This document shows positions 52,216 to 64,000 of a stretch of DNA of 64,000 nucleotides, in pieces. The number at the start of each line of letters is the position of its first letter. The first letter of the stretch is position 1. Position numbers and translations under genes: made by a program. The stretch is from Subdoligranulum variabile (GTDB taxonomy: Bacteria > Bacillota > Clostridia > Oscillospirales > Ruminococcaceae), in contig NZ_CP102293.1 in NCBI RefSeq assembly GCF_025152575.1, forward strand, positions 1 to 64,000, read 5' to 3'. A model generated the notes under the pieces. The model worked only from the letters and a program-made list of their open reading frames with translations, made no database searches and had not been told where the DNA came from.

Positions 52216-53699
52216 CTTGGTGCAGCTTGGCAATCCAAATCCGAACTTATTTTTTCCTCTGCCAGAGCGGTCTTGAGGTCATCGAAGGTGATGGTCTTGG
52301 TTCCTTCCTTATAGTTGAAGGTGAGCACCACCTTGTCGTCATACAGGAAAATGGCGTTGATGAAGGTATCAATGAGCATTTTCCTGTGGGATTCCTGCCG
52401 TACATCCAGTTTGCGGAACCGTTGCAGCCAGAAGGTGATGAACTCGGCGCTGATCCGAGGCTTAGCCAACTTCTCACAGGTGATCCTGGTCTCCAGGTCC
52501 TCTTTGTTGGCTTCCAGTTCTTCCAGCCGTGCCTTGGTGGATTTGGTGAGAATCCCCTGCTGGATGGCGTTCAGCAGATTCTCGATGGCCCGGTCTACCT
52601 CCCGCAGCTGCTGTTCGTACAGGGGAAGATTCACATTCTCCCGGTCCTGCAGATCCATGAGCATGGACACGATGGCTTCAATGACCTGATCGTCCATGAC
52701 CATCTTCATGGTCTCGCTGACCACCAGGTCTTCGATCCAGTCCTTCCGCACCGATTTCTTGTGGCACTCCGTCCGCTTCTTTTTCACAGATACGCACTTG
52801 TAGTACCGATGCACCTTTCCCGTGTGGCTGACACCGCTCTCCCCACAGAGGTACGCTCCGCAGTAACCGCAGAACAGCTTGGTAGTCAGCAGATATTCTT
52901 CCTCGGCCTTATAACGGGCCGGGGCCTTTCTGTTTTTGGCCATCCTCTCCTGCACCCGGTCAAAGAGTTCCCGCGTCACAAGGGCCGGGATACCCTCCGG
53001 CGATACGGTTCCCCGGAAGGTGTATTCTCCAATATACCGGCGATTGTTTAAAATCCGCTGGATGCTGCCGTAGTTCATCTTCTGGCCCCTGGTGTTTCTT
53101 ACCCCTTGCTCATTGAGCCAGTCCCGTATCTCGGTCATGGTAGCTCCTTCGGCATACCGCTGGAATACCTCTCGGATAAATGGCGCAGTCAAGGGGTCCG
53201 GCTGGAAATGCCGGTCACTGTCAATGACATATCCCATGGTGCGGTTTCCCCCATTGTACTTGGACTTGAGGACATTCTCGGTCATTCCCCGTGAGACCTT
53301 TTCTGCCAGATCGGCGGAGTAATACTCCGCATAGCCCTCCAGCAGACTTTCCAGAAGGATTCCTTCGGACCCGTTGGAGATAATCTCGGTGGCAGACACC
53401 ACCTTCACCCCGTTCTTTTTCAGTGTGGTCTTGTAACGGGCGCTATCGTAGCGGTTGCGGGCAAACCGGTCCAGCTTCCAGACAATGACCATATCAAACA
53501 GGCGTTTGCCGCTGTCCTTGATCATGTTCTGAAACTCCGGGCGGTTGTCGGTCTTGGCGGACAAGGCCCGGTCAATGTAGTGGCGCAGGATGGTAATGCC
53601 GTTTTTCTCAGCGTAGGCAGTGCATTCCCGGATCTGGCCCTCGATACTTTCTTCCCGCTGGTTGTCCGAGGAGTACCGGGCATAGATCACAGCATTCAT
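52194..53699 (-). CDS. Large serine recombinase of the right-hand element
   Basis: 501 residues. The resolvase domain has the catalytic serine at position 10 (YARYSSDNQ) and KLDRFARNR near 75-83. The recombinase domain runs about 160-260. The zinc ribbon has FCGYCGAYLCG near 276-286 with further cysteines near 300-315, and a coiled coil lies at about 370-420. Its ATG overlaps the stop of the XRE regulator gene (ATGA), so expression is tied to the repressor. It probably inserts and excises the element at tRNA-Lys. Confidence 0.93.
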   Translation of the reverse strand: MNAVIYARYSSDNQREESIEGQIRECTAYAEKNGITILRHYIDRALSAKTDNRPEFQNMIKDSGKRLFDMVIVWKLDRFARNRYDSARYKTTLKKNGVKVVSATEIISNGSEGILLESLLEGYAEYYSADLAEKVSRGMTENVLKSKYNGGNRTMGYVIDSDRHFQPDPLTAPFIREVFQRYAEGATMTEIRDWLNEQGVRNTRGQKMNYGSIQRILNNRRYIGEYTFRGTVSPEGIPALVTRELFDRVQERMAKNRKAPARYKAEEEYLLTTKLFCGYCGAYLCGESGVSHTGKVHRYYKCVSVKKKRTECHKKSVRKDWIEDLVVSETMKMVMDDQVIEAIVSMLMDLQDRENVNLPLYEQQLREVDRAIENLLNAIQQGILTKSTKARLEELEANKEDLETRITCEKLAKPRISAEFITFWLQRFRKLDVRQESHRKMLIDTFINAIFLYDDKVVLTFNYKEGTKTITFDDLKTALAEEKISSDLDCQAAPRRALRKT

Positions 53700-54049
53700 G
53701 ATTCACCCTCCATCATGCGGAACAGGGTTTCCTTCAGCTTTTCGTTCATGGGAGATTGCGGGTCAAAGCACATCTCAATGAATTGCCGCAGCTCCTCCCG
53801 CTCCGGGGCTGCCTTGGGCTTGAAGTGATAGGTTTCCCCCTGGGGCTTATCCGTCCGGGCAAAGATATAATCCAGGGACACATCAAAGTAATCTGCATAC
53901 CGGCGGAACAGTTCCACCGATGGAGAGGACTGTCCATTTTCATATCGGTTGATGCTGGACTGTGTGCTGCCCAATGCCTGGGCCATCTTCACCTGAGAGA
54001 ATCCGATGCTCTCCCGCAGGGCTTTCAATCGCTTACCCACTTCTATCAT
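53696..54049 (-). CDS. XRE family helix-turn-helix regulator
   Basis: 117 residues with a Cro/CI-type helix-turn-helix at about 5-60 (GKRLKALRESIGFSQVKMAQALGSTQSSINRYENGQSSPSVELFRRYADYFDVSLDYI) and a short acidic tail. It overlaps the recombinase by four bases and lies next to oriT. It is likely the element's repressor, controlling itself and the recombinase. Confidence 0.92.
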   Translation of the reverse strand: MIEVGKRLKALRESIGFSQVKMAQALGSTQSSINRYENGQSSPSVELFRRYADYFDVSLDYIFARTDKPQGETYHFKPKAAPEREELRQFIEMCFDPQSPMNEKLKETLFRMMEGES

Positions 54050-54457
54050 ACTCTCGCCTCCTTTTCCGGGTCAATTTCATTATAACCCGGTTTTTCCAAA
54101 AATGCAACCCGAAATCAGATTCTCCGAGATTTACGGATGGGCAAAAGAAAAAGCGCAGGGCAGCCACGGGGTACGCTGTCCTGCGCTGGTTCTATGCGTT
54201 TTACAAAACAGAGGTGGACGGGATCAACTCGGCGCACACCAGTAGCACGAGGGGGTCCAGGGGGTGTCCCCCTGGCACACTACCTTGCTTGCAAGGTATA
54301 GTGTGTTATACCTGCCGGCCACAGGAGTACGGAAACGGGGGCGCAAGGTTGGGCGAAGCGCCCTATACCACGGGCTGGGAAAAGGTGCCGGGGGCTGGCA
54401 GGTATACAAAGTCAGGGCAGACCACCTAATTCGATGGTACGCACTCGGACGAAACTG
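54050..54457. other. Non-coding region with oriT
   Basis: Apart from oriT (54276-54317) it contains a GC-rich palindrome GGGGGTGTCCCCC just before it (about 54257-54273) and further short inverted repeats to about 54420. No gene is supported. Confidence 0.6.
54276..54317 (+). other. oriT: oriT of MobV (pMV158) type with nick site
   Basis: The hairpin CACACTA-CCTTG / CAAGG-TA-TAGTGTG is followed directly by TTATAC. The sequence TAGTGTG/TTA at 54299-54308 equals the nick region recognised by MobV relaxases (pMV158 type), with cleavage expected between 54305 and 54306. The hairpin just before the nick is also conserved in layout. It is about 3.1 kb from the MobV gene at 57450, with the unknown paralogs between. 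Confidence 0.75.
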
Positions 54458-55003
54458 TCAGTCCTCCCACTCGGCTTTGTGGGCCTCCCACCACGTCGGG
54501 AACGCCGGGTCTTTTGGTGAAAGAGTGGGGGTGATGGTATCGGTATTCAAAATAGTAGAATTGTTACTCTCGGCATCAAAAGCACACAATAGACAATGTC
54601 CATCATTGATAGCACCCAAATACAAAAATTCCAGCAGAACACCCTTGTTTGTTGTCCAGTGCGTGCCGGAGTAGGTGAGGAACGCCTCGCTAATCTGCAA
54701 GTTTTTGTTTCCTGCATGGATATTTTTCAACTGACCATAGAAATACCGAATATTTTTCTTGTTGGCCAACACCTTTTCCCGGTTGAACACAACGATGCGC
54801 TCTGCATCGGAGCTGTACCCCCGCAGACGGGAAAACAGGATGCTGTTGAAGCACTTGTCCTCCGGCGTTCCCTCCTTGGCAATACACCGATTGAAAATGG
54901 CCTGGACATTGCCCTCGTTCAAATCAATAGGGATAAACTCTGGTGGTTTCTCCGTCTTTTTCTCCATAGCCTTTGCCCGCAAAGCATTCATGTCAATCGC
55001 CAC
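54458..55003 (-). CDS. Unknown protein, tandem paralog 1 of 3
   Basis: 181 residues. Shared with its two neighbours are LNEGNVQAIFNRCIAKEG near 35, NIRYFYGQLKNIH near 85 and the C-terminal TPTLSPKDPAFPTWWEAHKAEWED. There is no signal peptide or membrane segment and no catalytic motif that I recognise. GTG at 55003 follows AAGGAGGA; the upstream frame reads through the ribosome site. The middle of the protein is divergent between paralogs while the ends are conserved, which suggests a fixed scaffold with a variable recognition surface. Genes lie between oriT and the sigma-like gene. Confidence 0.65.
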   Translation of the reverse strand: MAIDMNALRAKAMEKKTEKPPEFIPIDLNEGNVQAIFNRCIAKEGTPEDKCFNSILFSRLRGYSSDAERIVVFNREKVLANKKNIRYFYGQLKNIHAGNKNLQISEAFLTYSGTHWTTNKGVLLEFLYLGAINDGHCLLCAFDAESNNSTILNTDTITPTLSPKDPAFPTWWEAHKAEWED

Positions 55004-55072
55004 AACACAATCCTCCTTCCGCACCAAACGTGTGCTGGTTTATCATCTATCATTTGTTCACAAGATTCGCCC

Positions 55073-55582
55073 TCACGCTTCCCACTCACTTTTGTGGGCT
55101 TCCCACCAGGCTGGGAACGCCGGGTCCTTCGGGGAGAGGGTCGCAGGATAAAGAAATGGGAGAGGGGCCACTTTGGTTTGGCAATCGAATGGCATGATAG
55201 ATGTTGTCGCACTGCCCAAATGCAAAAAAATCAATACAACCCCATTGCTTTTCGTCCAGGTTTCCCCATTGTATGTTTGAAATACCTCATTCAGCGAAAT
55301 AGAGGATTTTCCCTGATGTCTGTTCAAAAGCTGACCATAGAGATATTGAATGGCCCTTTTATCTTGTACTATTTTCTTCTTATCAAACAAAACAGGAACA
55401 TGCTCTTTCAGTAAACCTAATTCCACATCCATAATTGAAGTGCCGATTGTATCGGTTGTTTGCTCTGTAATCAGGCACCGTTTGAAGATGGCCTGAACAT
55501 TGCCCTCGTTGAGTTCCAGAGGAGTAAACGACTTCAAAATTTCTTCTTTTGCCGCCTTTGCCTTATTCAGATTAAAGCCCAT
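55073..55582 (-). CDS. Unknown protein, tandem paralog 2 of 3
   Basis: 169 residues with the same framework: PLELNEGNVQAIFKRCLITEQ near 25, AIQYLYGQLLNRH near 80 and ATLSPKDPAFPAWWEAHKSEWEA at the end. ATG at 55582 follows AAGGGGGA. The 70-bp gap to paralog 1 and the 70-bp gap to paralog 3 share sequence (CACGCTTCCCACTC), showing that the unit duplicated as gene plus leader. No family recognised. Confidence 0.65.
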   Translation of the reverse strand: MGFNLNKAKAAKEEILKSFTPLELNEGNVQAIFKRCLITEQTTDTIGTSIMDVELGLLKEHVPVLFDKKKIVQDKRAIQYLYGQLLNRHQGKSSISLNEVFQTYNGETWTKSNGVVLIFLHLGSATTSIMPFDCQTKVAPLPFLYPATLSPKDPAFPAWWEAHKSEWEA

Positions 55583-55651
55583 GACACAATCCCCCTTCCG
55601 CACCAAACAGGTGCAAGTTTATTTTCAATAGTTTATCCGTAAGATTCGCCC

Positions 55652-56167
55652 TCACGCTTCCCACTCGCTCTTGTGGGCCTCCCACCACGCCGGGAAGGCG
55701 GGGTCTTTCGGGGAGAGCGTGGGGGTGATATGCTTGTAATCTATCAGGCTGCTAATGTTCCCGTCCTCTGTTTGTCCAAAGCCACGGAAATAGACACAGC
55801 CCAATGCCAAATCGTAGAGTTGAAAAAGAGAGTTAAAGTCTTTTGTCCAAACATGATTGTCATATCGGAAGAAACCCTCTTGCAGTGAGATTACTTTCAC
55901 ATTGGGAATATGGATTGTTTTCAACTGGCCCAGCAGATAACGAATATTCTGCTCGTTTTTTTCCATCTTTTCTCTGGACAACTGGACAATATCTGAAGGG
56001 TTCTTTGTCAGTTCTGAGCCGACCACCTGAACATTATAGAAGTCCTCACCCTCTTTCGCCAAACACCGATTGAAGATGGCCTGGACGTTGCCCTCGGTCA
56101 GTTCCAGCGGCTCAAATCCTTTGTGTCGTTCCGTAACTTCTTTTGCAGATTTTGCAATCAGTCCCAT
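55652..56167 (-). CDS. Unknown protein, tandem paralog 3 of 3
   Basis: 171 residues. The framework motifs are PLELTEGNVQAIFNRCLAKEG near 25, NIRYLLGQLKTIH near 80 and ITPTLSPKDPAFPAWWEAHKSEWEA at the C-terminus, nearly identical to paralog 2. ATG at 56167 follows AAGGGGGA. It is the first gene of the minus-strand trio, divergent from the sigma-like gene at 56420. Function unknown; candidates include transfer regulation or a defence/antidefence role. Confidence 0.65.
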   Translation of the reverse strand: MGLIAKSAKEVTERHKGFEPLELTEGNVQAIFNRCLAKEGEDFYNVQVVGSELTKNPSDIVQLSREKMEKNEQNIRYLLGQLKTIHIPNVKVISLQEGFFRYDNHVWTKDFNSLFQLYDLALGCVYFRGFGQTEDGNISSLIDYKHITPTLSPKDPAFPAWWEAHKSEWEA

Positions 56168-56316
56168 GCAACAATCCCCCTTCCGCACCAAACAGGTGCA
56201 ATTCTATCTGCTTTCATTGTAAAGGGATAAAGTGAAAACTGCAAGTCATAAACAGAAAAACTTCCTTTCTTCGCCTAAAAGGCTTTCTGCTCCCTATTGC
56301 TATGGAAATTTATTTC

Positions 56317-56363
56317 CCTGCTTTTCAAATTTCTTTGAAAAGCAGGAACAAAAGGTATATACT
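56317..56363 (+). promoter_or_regulatory. Promoter with operator palindrome for the sigma-like gene
   Basis: A perfect 13-bp inverted repeat (CCTGCTTTTCAAA / TTTGAAAAGCAGG, 56317-56346) overlaps a TTGAAA -35 box at 56335-56340. TATACT at 56358-56363 is 17 bases downstream. A repressor bound to the palindrome, possibly the element's XRE protein, would shut off the mobilization genes. Confidence 0.65.
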
Positions 56364-56419
56364 TGTGCCGTTAATAATTAGAGACACAACCGTCTCTCAC
56401 GAAAGGAGGTCGAACCTAT

Positions 56420-57268
56420 ATGCCCGTTATCTACCAATTTTCCTATGACAGCCCCGTCCGTTACCTGCCTCTGGCGTATATGCTGCCCTATGATGTGATT
56501 TCCCATTATCCTACACTGAGCAAACTGCCCCGCAGCATGGGAGCACTGAACGCTTCCCCCGGATGGGGCAAGGTCATTTTGAGCCAGCAGTTCTTGAACG
56601 AGATCATGGATGCCGTGGCTTCCCTTGCTTTCCCTCACTTTGGCTTTGGCGGCTGGAAGGAACATTACTCCGGCTATTCCCCGGTATGGCGCTTGTCCTA
56701 TGCCTTGCCCCTGTGGGCCAAAGGAGTGGAAAAACTGCGGGGCTGGGGCGTGCAGGCACTCTTTGCCTTGCCCCCTGACTATGAGATTCCCTTCTGCGAC
56801 CCGGAAGATGTGCGCCAGGTCATGAAACAGGTGGTGGAACAGACCATCGAGGAACAGGGCTGGGGCCCCATGTTGGAAGTAATACGGAACATGCCCTGCG
56901 AGGAAGATTTTGAGCGGTGGGACACCAATGTCCGAAAAGACTTCCTCCGCAAGTGGTATCACACCCGCTCCAAACGGGTACAGACCGTTTCCCTGGAAGA
57001 ATGCATGGAGGATGAGGACAGCAACATTCATTCCCTCCCCGACCCAAAGGGTGACTTCACGGAACAGGTGGAGAGCGAGGACTTCTGTCGGCGGTTCAAG
57101 GCCACCCTATCCCAAAAGGATATGGCGATTTTGGAACTTCGGGTGGAGGGATACACACTGGAAGAGATCGCAGACAGGCTGGGGTACAAAACCCACAGTG
57201 CCGTGGTCAAGCGAATGGAGGCTATCAAGAAGCAGTTTATCCAATACGAACAGGAATCAGGGCGATAA
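56420..57268 (+). CDS. Sigma-70 region 4-like regulator of the mobilizable element
   Basis: 282 residues. The C-terminal 60 residues (FKATLSQKDMAILELRVEGYTLEEIADRLGYKTHSAVVKRMEAIKKQF) are a sigma-70 region 4 / LuxR-like helix-turn-helix. The N-terminal 200 residues are unrecognised and rich in Trp, Pro and Tyr. AAAGGAGG precedes the ATG. It is under a strong promoter with an operator and lies about 180 bp upstream of the MobV relaxase on the same strand, so it may set transcription of transfer genes. It lacks a recognisable sigma region 2, so a free-standing sigma factor is doubtful. Confidence 0.7.
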   Translation: MPVIYQFSYDSPVRYLPLAYMLPYDVISHYPTLSKLPRSMGALNASPGWGKVILSQQFLNEIMDAVASLAFPHFGFGGWKEHYSGYSPVWRLSYALPLWAKGVEKLRGWGVQALFALPPDYEIPFCDPEDVRQVMKQVVEQTIEEQGWGPMLEVIRNMPCEEDFERWDTNVRKDFLRKWYHTRSKRVQTVSLEECMEDEDSNIHSLPDPKGDFTEQVESEDFCRRFKATLSQKDMAILELRVEGYTLEEIADRLGYKTHSAVVKRMEAIKKQFIQYEQESGR

Positions 57269-57449
57269 AGCCACGCAACCCGAACCGGGTGAGCGTGGCT
57301 TTTTTCTGTCCCGATAACTGCAAGGGAGGTGGTTATCATGCAGGGCACCCAGGGGCCACAGAGGCCCCAAACCGGGCCGTACCGACCCTGTACAGGGATG
57401 GGGCGGCCCACTCCACTGACGGGGAAAAATATCGGCCACAGGAGGCAAA

Positions 57450-58409
57450 ATGGGAGAAAAATCACAGTATGCAATTCTACGGTTTACCAAACACAAGGCG
57501 GGACCGGCAGGTGCTCTGGAAGCACACCACGAGCGCCGGAAGGAACAGTACGCCAGCAACCCGGACATAGATGTCCGCAGGAGCAAGGACAATTTTCATA
57601 TCATTCAGCCCACGCAGAAGTATCGGCGAGAGATAAACAGCCGGATCAAGGCGGCGGGCTGCCGAACCCGGAAGGACAGCACCATGTTTGTGGACACCCT
57701 CATCACTGCCAGCCCAGAATTCTTTAAGGGAAGAAGCAGGCAGGAAGTCCGGGCCTACTTCACGGAGGCTGTGGCCTTCATGGAGCAGAAGGTGGGGCGG
57801 GGCAATATCTTCTCCGCCGTGGTACACATGGACGAGAAAACGCCCCACCTGCATCTCTGCTTCACCCCCATCACGAAGGATGGACGGTTGTCTGCCAAGG
57901 AGATTTTGGGGAATCGGGTGCAGCTCTCCCGGTGGCAGGATGAGTTCCACGCCCACATGAACAAGGCGTTCCCAGTCCTGCAGCGGGGGGAAAGTTCTCT
58001 GGTCACCAAGAGAAAGCACATTCCCACATGGCTGTTCAAACAGTCCACTGACCTTTCTAAACAGCAACAGGCCATTGAACAGGTCATTTCTCAGATCGGG
58101 GTGCTGAATGCAGGGAAGAAACGGGACGAGCTGCTGCAAATGGTGGAGCCTTACTTCTCCCAGCTGGAAAAGCATTTGGGCCAGATGAAGAAGTATCAAG
58201 CCACCATCCAGTATCTGACCCAGGAGAACATCAACCTCCGAAGCCAGATCAAGGAGGACGACAGCAGCCAGAAGGAGTTGGAGTTGTTCATGCTGAAAAA
58301 GGAAAATCAACAGCTGCGGCGGTTTGTGGACAACATTCCCCCGGAAGTGCGAAAGGCGCTGCGGGAACAGCAGAAAGTCCACCGTCGGGCGAAAGAACAA
58401 GAGCGATGA
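57450..58409 (+). CDS. MobV (Mob/Pre family) relaxase
   Basis: 319 residues. HMDEKTPHLH at 126-135 is the metal/catalytic motif. AILRFTKHK and HHERRKEQYASNPDIDVRRSKDNFHI at the N-terminus and CRTRKDSTMFVDTLITASPEFF near 71-92 match the left-hand relaxase almost word for word. The C-terminus is a coiled coil. AGGAGG lies just before the ATG. It should act on the oriT at 54276-54317 in the same element. Confidence 0.93.
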   Translation: MGEKSQYAILRFTKHKAGPAGALEAHHERRKEQYASNPDIDVRRSKDNFHIIQPTQKYRREINSRIKAAGCRTRKDSTMFVDTLITASPEFFKGRSRQEVRAYFTEAVAFMEQKVGRGNIFSAVVHMDEKTPHLHLCFTPITKDGRLSAKEILGNRVQLSRWQDEFHAHMNKAFPVLQRGESSLVTKRKHIPTWLFKQSTDLSKQQQAIEQVISQIGVLNAGKKRDELLQMVEPYFSQLEKHLGQMKKYQATIQYLTQENINLRSQIKEDDSSQKELELFMLKKENQQLRRFVDNIPPEVRKALREQQKVHRRAKEQER

Positions 58410-58436
58410 AACATTTTCAGAGTCACGGAGGTACAT

Positions 58437-58616
58437 TTGGGAAGAAGGAAGAAACCGATCAACCGCACCAACATCCCTCAGTATCAGGTAGAGGCCATCG
58501 CCAGATGCCTTCTGCCGGATATCCTGGCCTTCTTTGAAAGTGAGGAAGGCCAGCGGGAGTTTGCCCAATGGAGGAAGGAGCAAGAGGAAAAGGAAAAAGA
58601 GAAGGAAAAGAAATAA
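58437..58616 (+). CDS. Small charged protein after MobV (TTG start)
   Basis: 59 residues: a basic start (GRRKKPINRTNIPQYQ), an amphipathic helix (VEAIARCLLPDILAFFESEEGQREFAQW) and a Lys/Glu-only tail. A TTG start lies five bases after GGAGG, 27 bp downstream of the relaxase stop, and a terminator follows its stop. The position parallels the small gene after MobV in the left element, though the sequences differ. It may be a mobilization accessory protein. Confidence 0.6.
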   Translation: MGRRKKPINRTNIPQYQVEAIARCLLPDILAFFESEEGQREFAQWRKEQEEKEKEKEKK

Positions 58617-58625
58617 AGGTATAGC

Positions 58626-58669
58626 AAAGGCGGGACGTCATCCAGCAATGGTGACGCCCCGCCTTTTTT
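58626..58669 (+). terminator. Terminator of the mobilization operon
   Basis: AAAGGCGGG-CGTCA pairs with TGACG-CCCGCCTTT and is followed by a T-run, ten bases after the stop of the small gene. Confidence 0.85.
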
Positions 58670-58736
58670 GCATTTATATGGTCCTTTTCCTTCCCCGAGC
58701 CGAGTGGTTGGCTTCGCCGGGGTCGAATATAACAAA

Positions 58737-58777
58737 TAATCCGAACCCATCTCCTATCGGAAATAAGTTCGGATTAT
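58737..58777 (-). terminator. Terminator after tRNA-Lys (copy 3)
   Basis: TAATCCGAAC pairs with GTTCGGATTA directly beyond the tRNA 3' end on the minus strand. Confidence 0.65.
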
Positions 58778-58784
58778 ATTGTTT

Positions 58785-58860
58785 TGGTGCACCATCGGGG
58801 ACTCGAACCCAGGACCCACTGATTAAGAGTCAGTTGCTCTACCAGCTGAGCTAATGGTGC
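58785..58860 (-). tRNA. tRNA-Lys (CTT), intact
   Basis: 76 bases including encoded CCA. The acceptor is GCACCAT/ATGGTGC, the D stem GCTC/GAGC, the anticodon loop CTCTTAA (anticodon CTT) and the T loop TTCGAGT. It follows 5S rRNA in the rRNA operon. It is the proposed integration target for the elements to its left, and the copy at 11515 has the same 56-base 3' part. Confidence 0.95.
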
Positions 58861-58919
58861 ATATAAAGCAAACTCCGGACCGGGCCCAAGGCTCGGCCCG
58901 GAGGCTGCTTTTCAGAGAA

Positions 58920-59036
<117 letters not shown>

Positions 59037-59133
59037 ATGCATATGACCTTGTCATCTGCTTCTCTTTTGTTGAGGATGTACCCTCAAAACTGAATATCGA
59101 ACTGCTTTGCAAATAGAGTATCTGATCAAGATG

Positions 59134-61965
<2,832 letters not shown>

Positions 61966-62301
61966 TTGTTTATCTCTCGATAAACATATCTCTTTTCAGA
62001 TTCTCCATTTGCCAACGAGATTTTACCGCTTGGTGAAATTATAGATTTTATAAAAAATCAGGAATTTTACTAGCTTAAAATCTCATTTCGCAGTTCTATA
62101 TTCAGTTTTCAAGGTACATCTGTCCTTCGGACATCTGTCCGCCTCGCTTGCGCGATGCGGTGTACATCCATCCGTTGGACTCGACCATCGAGTGTGTTAT
62201 ACTTCGTTCAACTCGCTCCGTGAAGGGCTCGTTTCACTCCGTATAGCCTTCGAGGTCTTTGCATAAGGATTCTTGGGTTACCCAGCGCACTGGATAACCA
62301 G
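61966..62301. other. Spacer between tRNA-Ile and 23S
   Basis: AT-rich near 23S (62030-62110), otherwise mixed. Nothing beyond rRNA processing sequence is evident. Confidence 0.5.
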
Positions 62302-62378
62302 TGGTGGGCTGAAATGGACTCGAACCATCGACCTCTCGGTTATCAGCCGAGTGCTCTAACCAGCTGAGCTATCAGCCC
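62302..62378 (-). tRNA. tRNA-Ile (GAT)
   Basis: 77 bases with encoded CCA. The acceptor is GGGCTGA/TCAGCCC and the anticodon loop is CTGATAA. It is in the standard 16S-23S spacer position. Confidence 0.95.
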
Positions 62379-62381
62379 AAA

Positions 62382-62457
62382 TGGTGGAGATAAAGGGATT
62401 CGAACCCTTGACCCCCTGCTTGCAAAGCAGGTGCTCTCCCAACTGAGCTATACCCCC
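62382..62457 (-). tRNA. tRNA-Ala (TGC)
   Basis: 76 bases with encoded CCA. The anticodon loop is TTTGCAA, and the 5' end GGGGGTA pairs with TATCTCC using two G-T pairs. It lies three bases upstream of tRNA-Ile on the minus strand. Confidence 0.95.
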
Positions 62458-62609
62458 GCGCCTTACAGCGTTTCGGGTTTCGCTGTCCCTTATGCTTCTG
62501 AAGGTCTGTCGTGCTTTCGCACTTCAGGGCCTTCAAAATTGAACAATACTGAAACTTGTTTCCCTGTCCGTAATGACTCAGACCAGCTGACTCATTACGT
62601 CTGACTCCC

Positions 62610-64000
<1,391 letters not shown>

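Larger units (their letters stand above)
11515..58784. mobile_element. Proposed tRNA-Lys-anchored island(s)
   Basis: The interval is bounded by the tRNA-Lys 3' end copy at 11515-11570 and the intact tRNA-Lys at 58785-58860. A third partial att-like site at about 51831-52150 divides it into a 40-kb part with recombinase, helicase and the sugar-utilisation genes, and a 7-kb mobilizable element. Each part has a serine recombinase at its left end next to an att-like site. No conjugation genes are seen. This is a model, not a demonstrated unit. Confidence 0.4.
51839..58784. mobile_element. Compact integrative mobilizable element behind tRNA-Lys
   Basis: It contains a serine recombinase, an XRE regulator overlapping it, a MobV-type oriT, three paralogous unknown genes, a sigma-like gene, a MobV relaxase and a small protein. 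It lies between att-like sequences (51831-52150) and the intact tRNA-Lys. There are no conjugation genes, so transfer would need a helper. Exact ends are uncertain by a few hundred bases. Confidence 0.7.

Noticed and set aside
56420..57268. Full sigma factor
   Set aside because: Only a region 4-like helix-turn-helix is visible; no region 2 was found.
57338..57727. 132-codon-type open frame starting with a good ribosome site upstream of MobV
   Set aside because: Most of it overlaps the relaxase in another frame and the translation is Pro/Gly/Arg-rich without pattern. The site could at most drive a short leader.

Overview
The window looks like a Gram-positive gut anaerobe of the Clostridia (Oscillospiraceae/Faecalibacterium-like). 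The signs are AGGAGG-type ribosome sites, an rRNA operon with Ala and Ile tRNAs in the 16S-23S spacer, GPH sugar symporters, many cytoplasmic glycoside hydrolases and several small mobilizable elements. The genus is an inference.

Layout: (1) 1-3391 is the end of a mobilizable element (RepA-type initiator, MobV relaxase, small protein, large serine recombinase). (2) 3.8-7.7 kb holds a MATE exporter divergent from a Crp/Fnr regulator, and a LysR regulator divergent from an aldo/keto reductase cut short at an IS110 remnant. (3) 7.7-11.4 kb has a broken IS110 copy and a SIR2-TPR gene resembling a single-gene anti-phage effector. (4) 11.5-17.1 kb holds a defective tRNA-Lys copy, a serine recombinase, two resolvase-like proteins, a DinG-like helicase and an HTH regulator. 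(5) 17.5-51.5 kb is sugar metabolism: an L-rhamnose operon (AraC regulator, rhamnulokinase, an AraA/FucI-type isomerase, rhamnulose-1-P aldolase, lactaldehyde reductase), a glycoside operon (GPH symporter, GH2, GH43, TIM-barrel epimerase-like protein, SDR, GH3), a divergent GH1 plus AraC, a TetR/MATE pair, a GH78 rhamnosidase and a second saccharide cluster (GH43, SGNH esterase, polysaccharide deacetylase, GH2, AraC, GPH symporter). (6) 51.8-58.7 kb is a compact mobilizable element with recombinase, XRE repressor, a MobV-type oriT, three tandem paralogs of an unrecognised family, a sigma-like regulator and a MobV relaxase. (7) 58.8-64 kb is, on the minus strand, 16S (5' end outside the window), tRNA-Ala, tRNA-Ile, 23S, 5S and tRNA-Lys(CTT).

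How it fits together: the 3' part of tRNA-Lys recurs at 11515-11570 (56 bp identical) and, inverted and shorter, at 52135-52150, with related terminator hairpins at 11467, 51786 and 58737. This suggests serial integration behind the tRNA-Lys gene, so that everything from about 11.5 to 58.8 kb, including the rhamnose and glycan genes, may be one or two tandem islands. A complete IS110 element (about 23859-25409) splits the 3' end of the GH3 gene. Rejoining its flanks restores an in-frame GH3 C-terminus and gives precise ends for the element. Its untranslated leader folds into a long hairpin whose loop repeats the element's own left end, as expected of a bridge RNA. The metabolic enzymes show no signal peptides, so glycosides are probably imported by the GPH symporters and split inside the cell, with rhamnose going to lactate-level C3 products and 1,2-propanediol.
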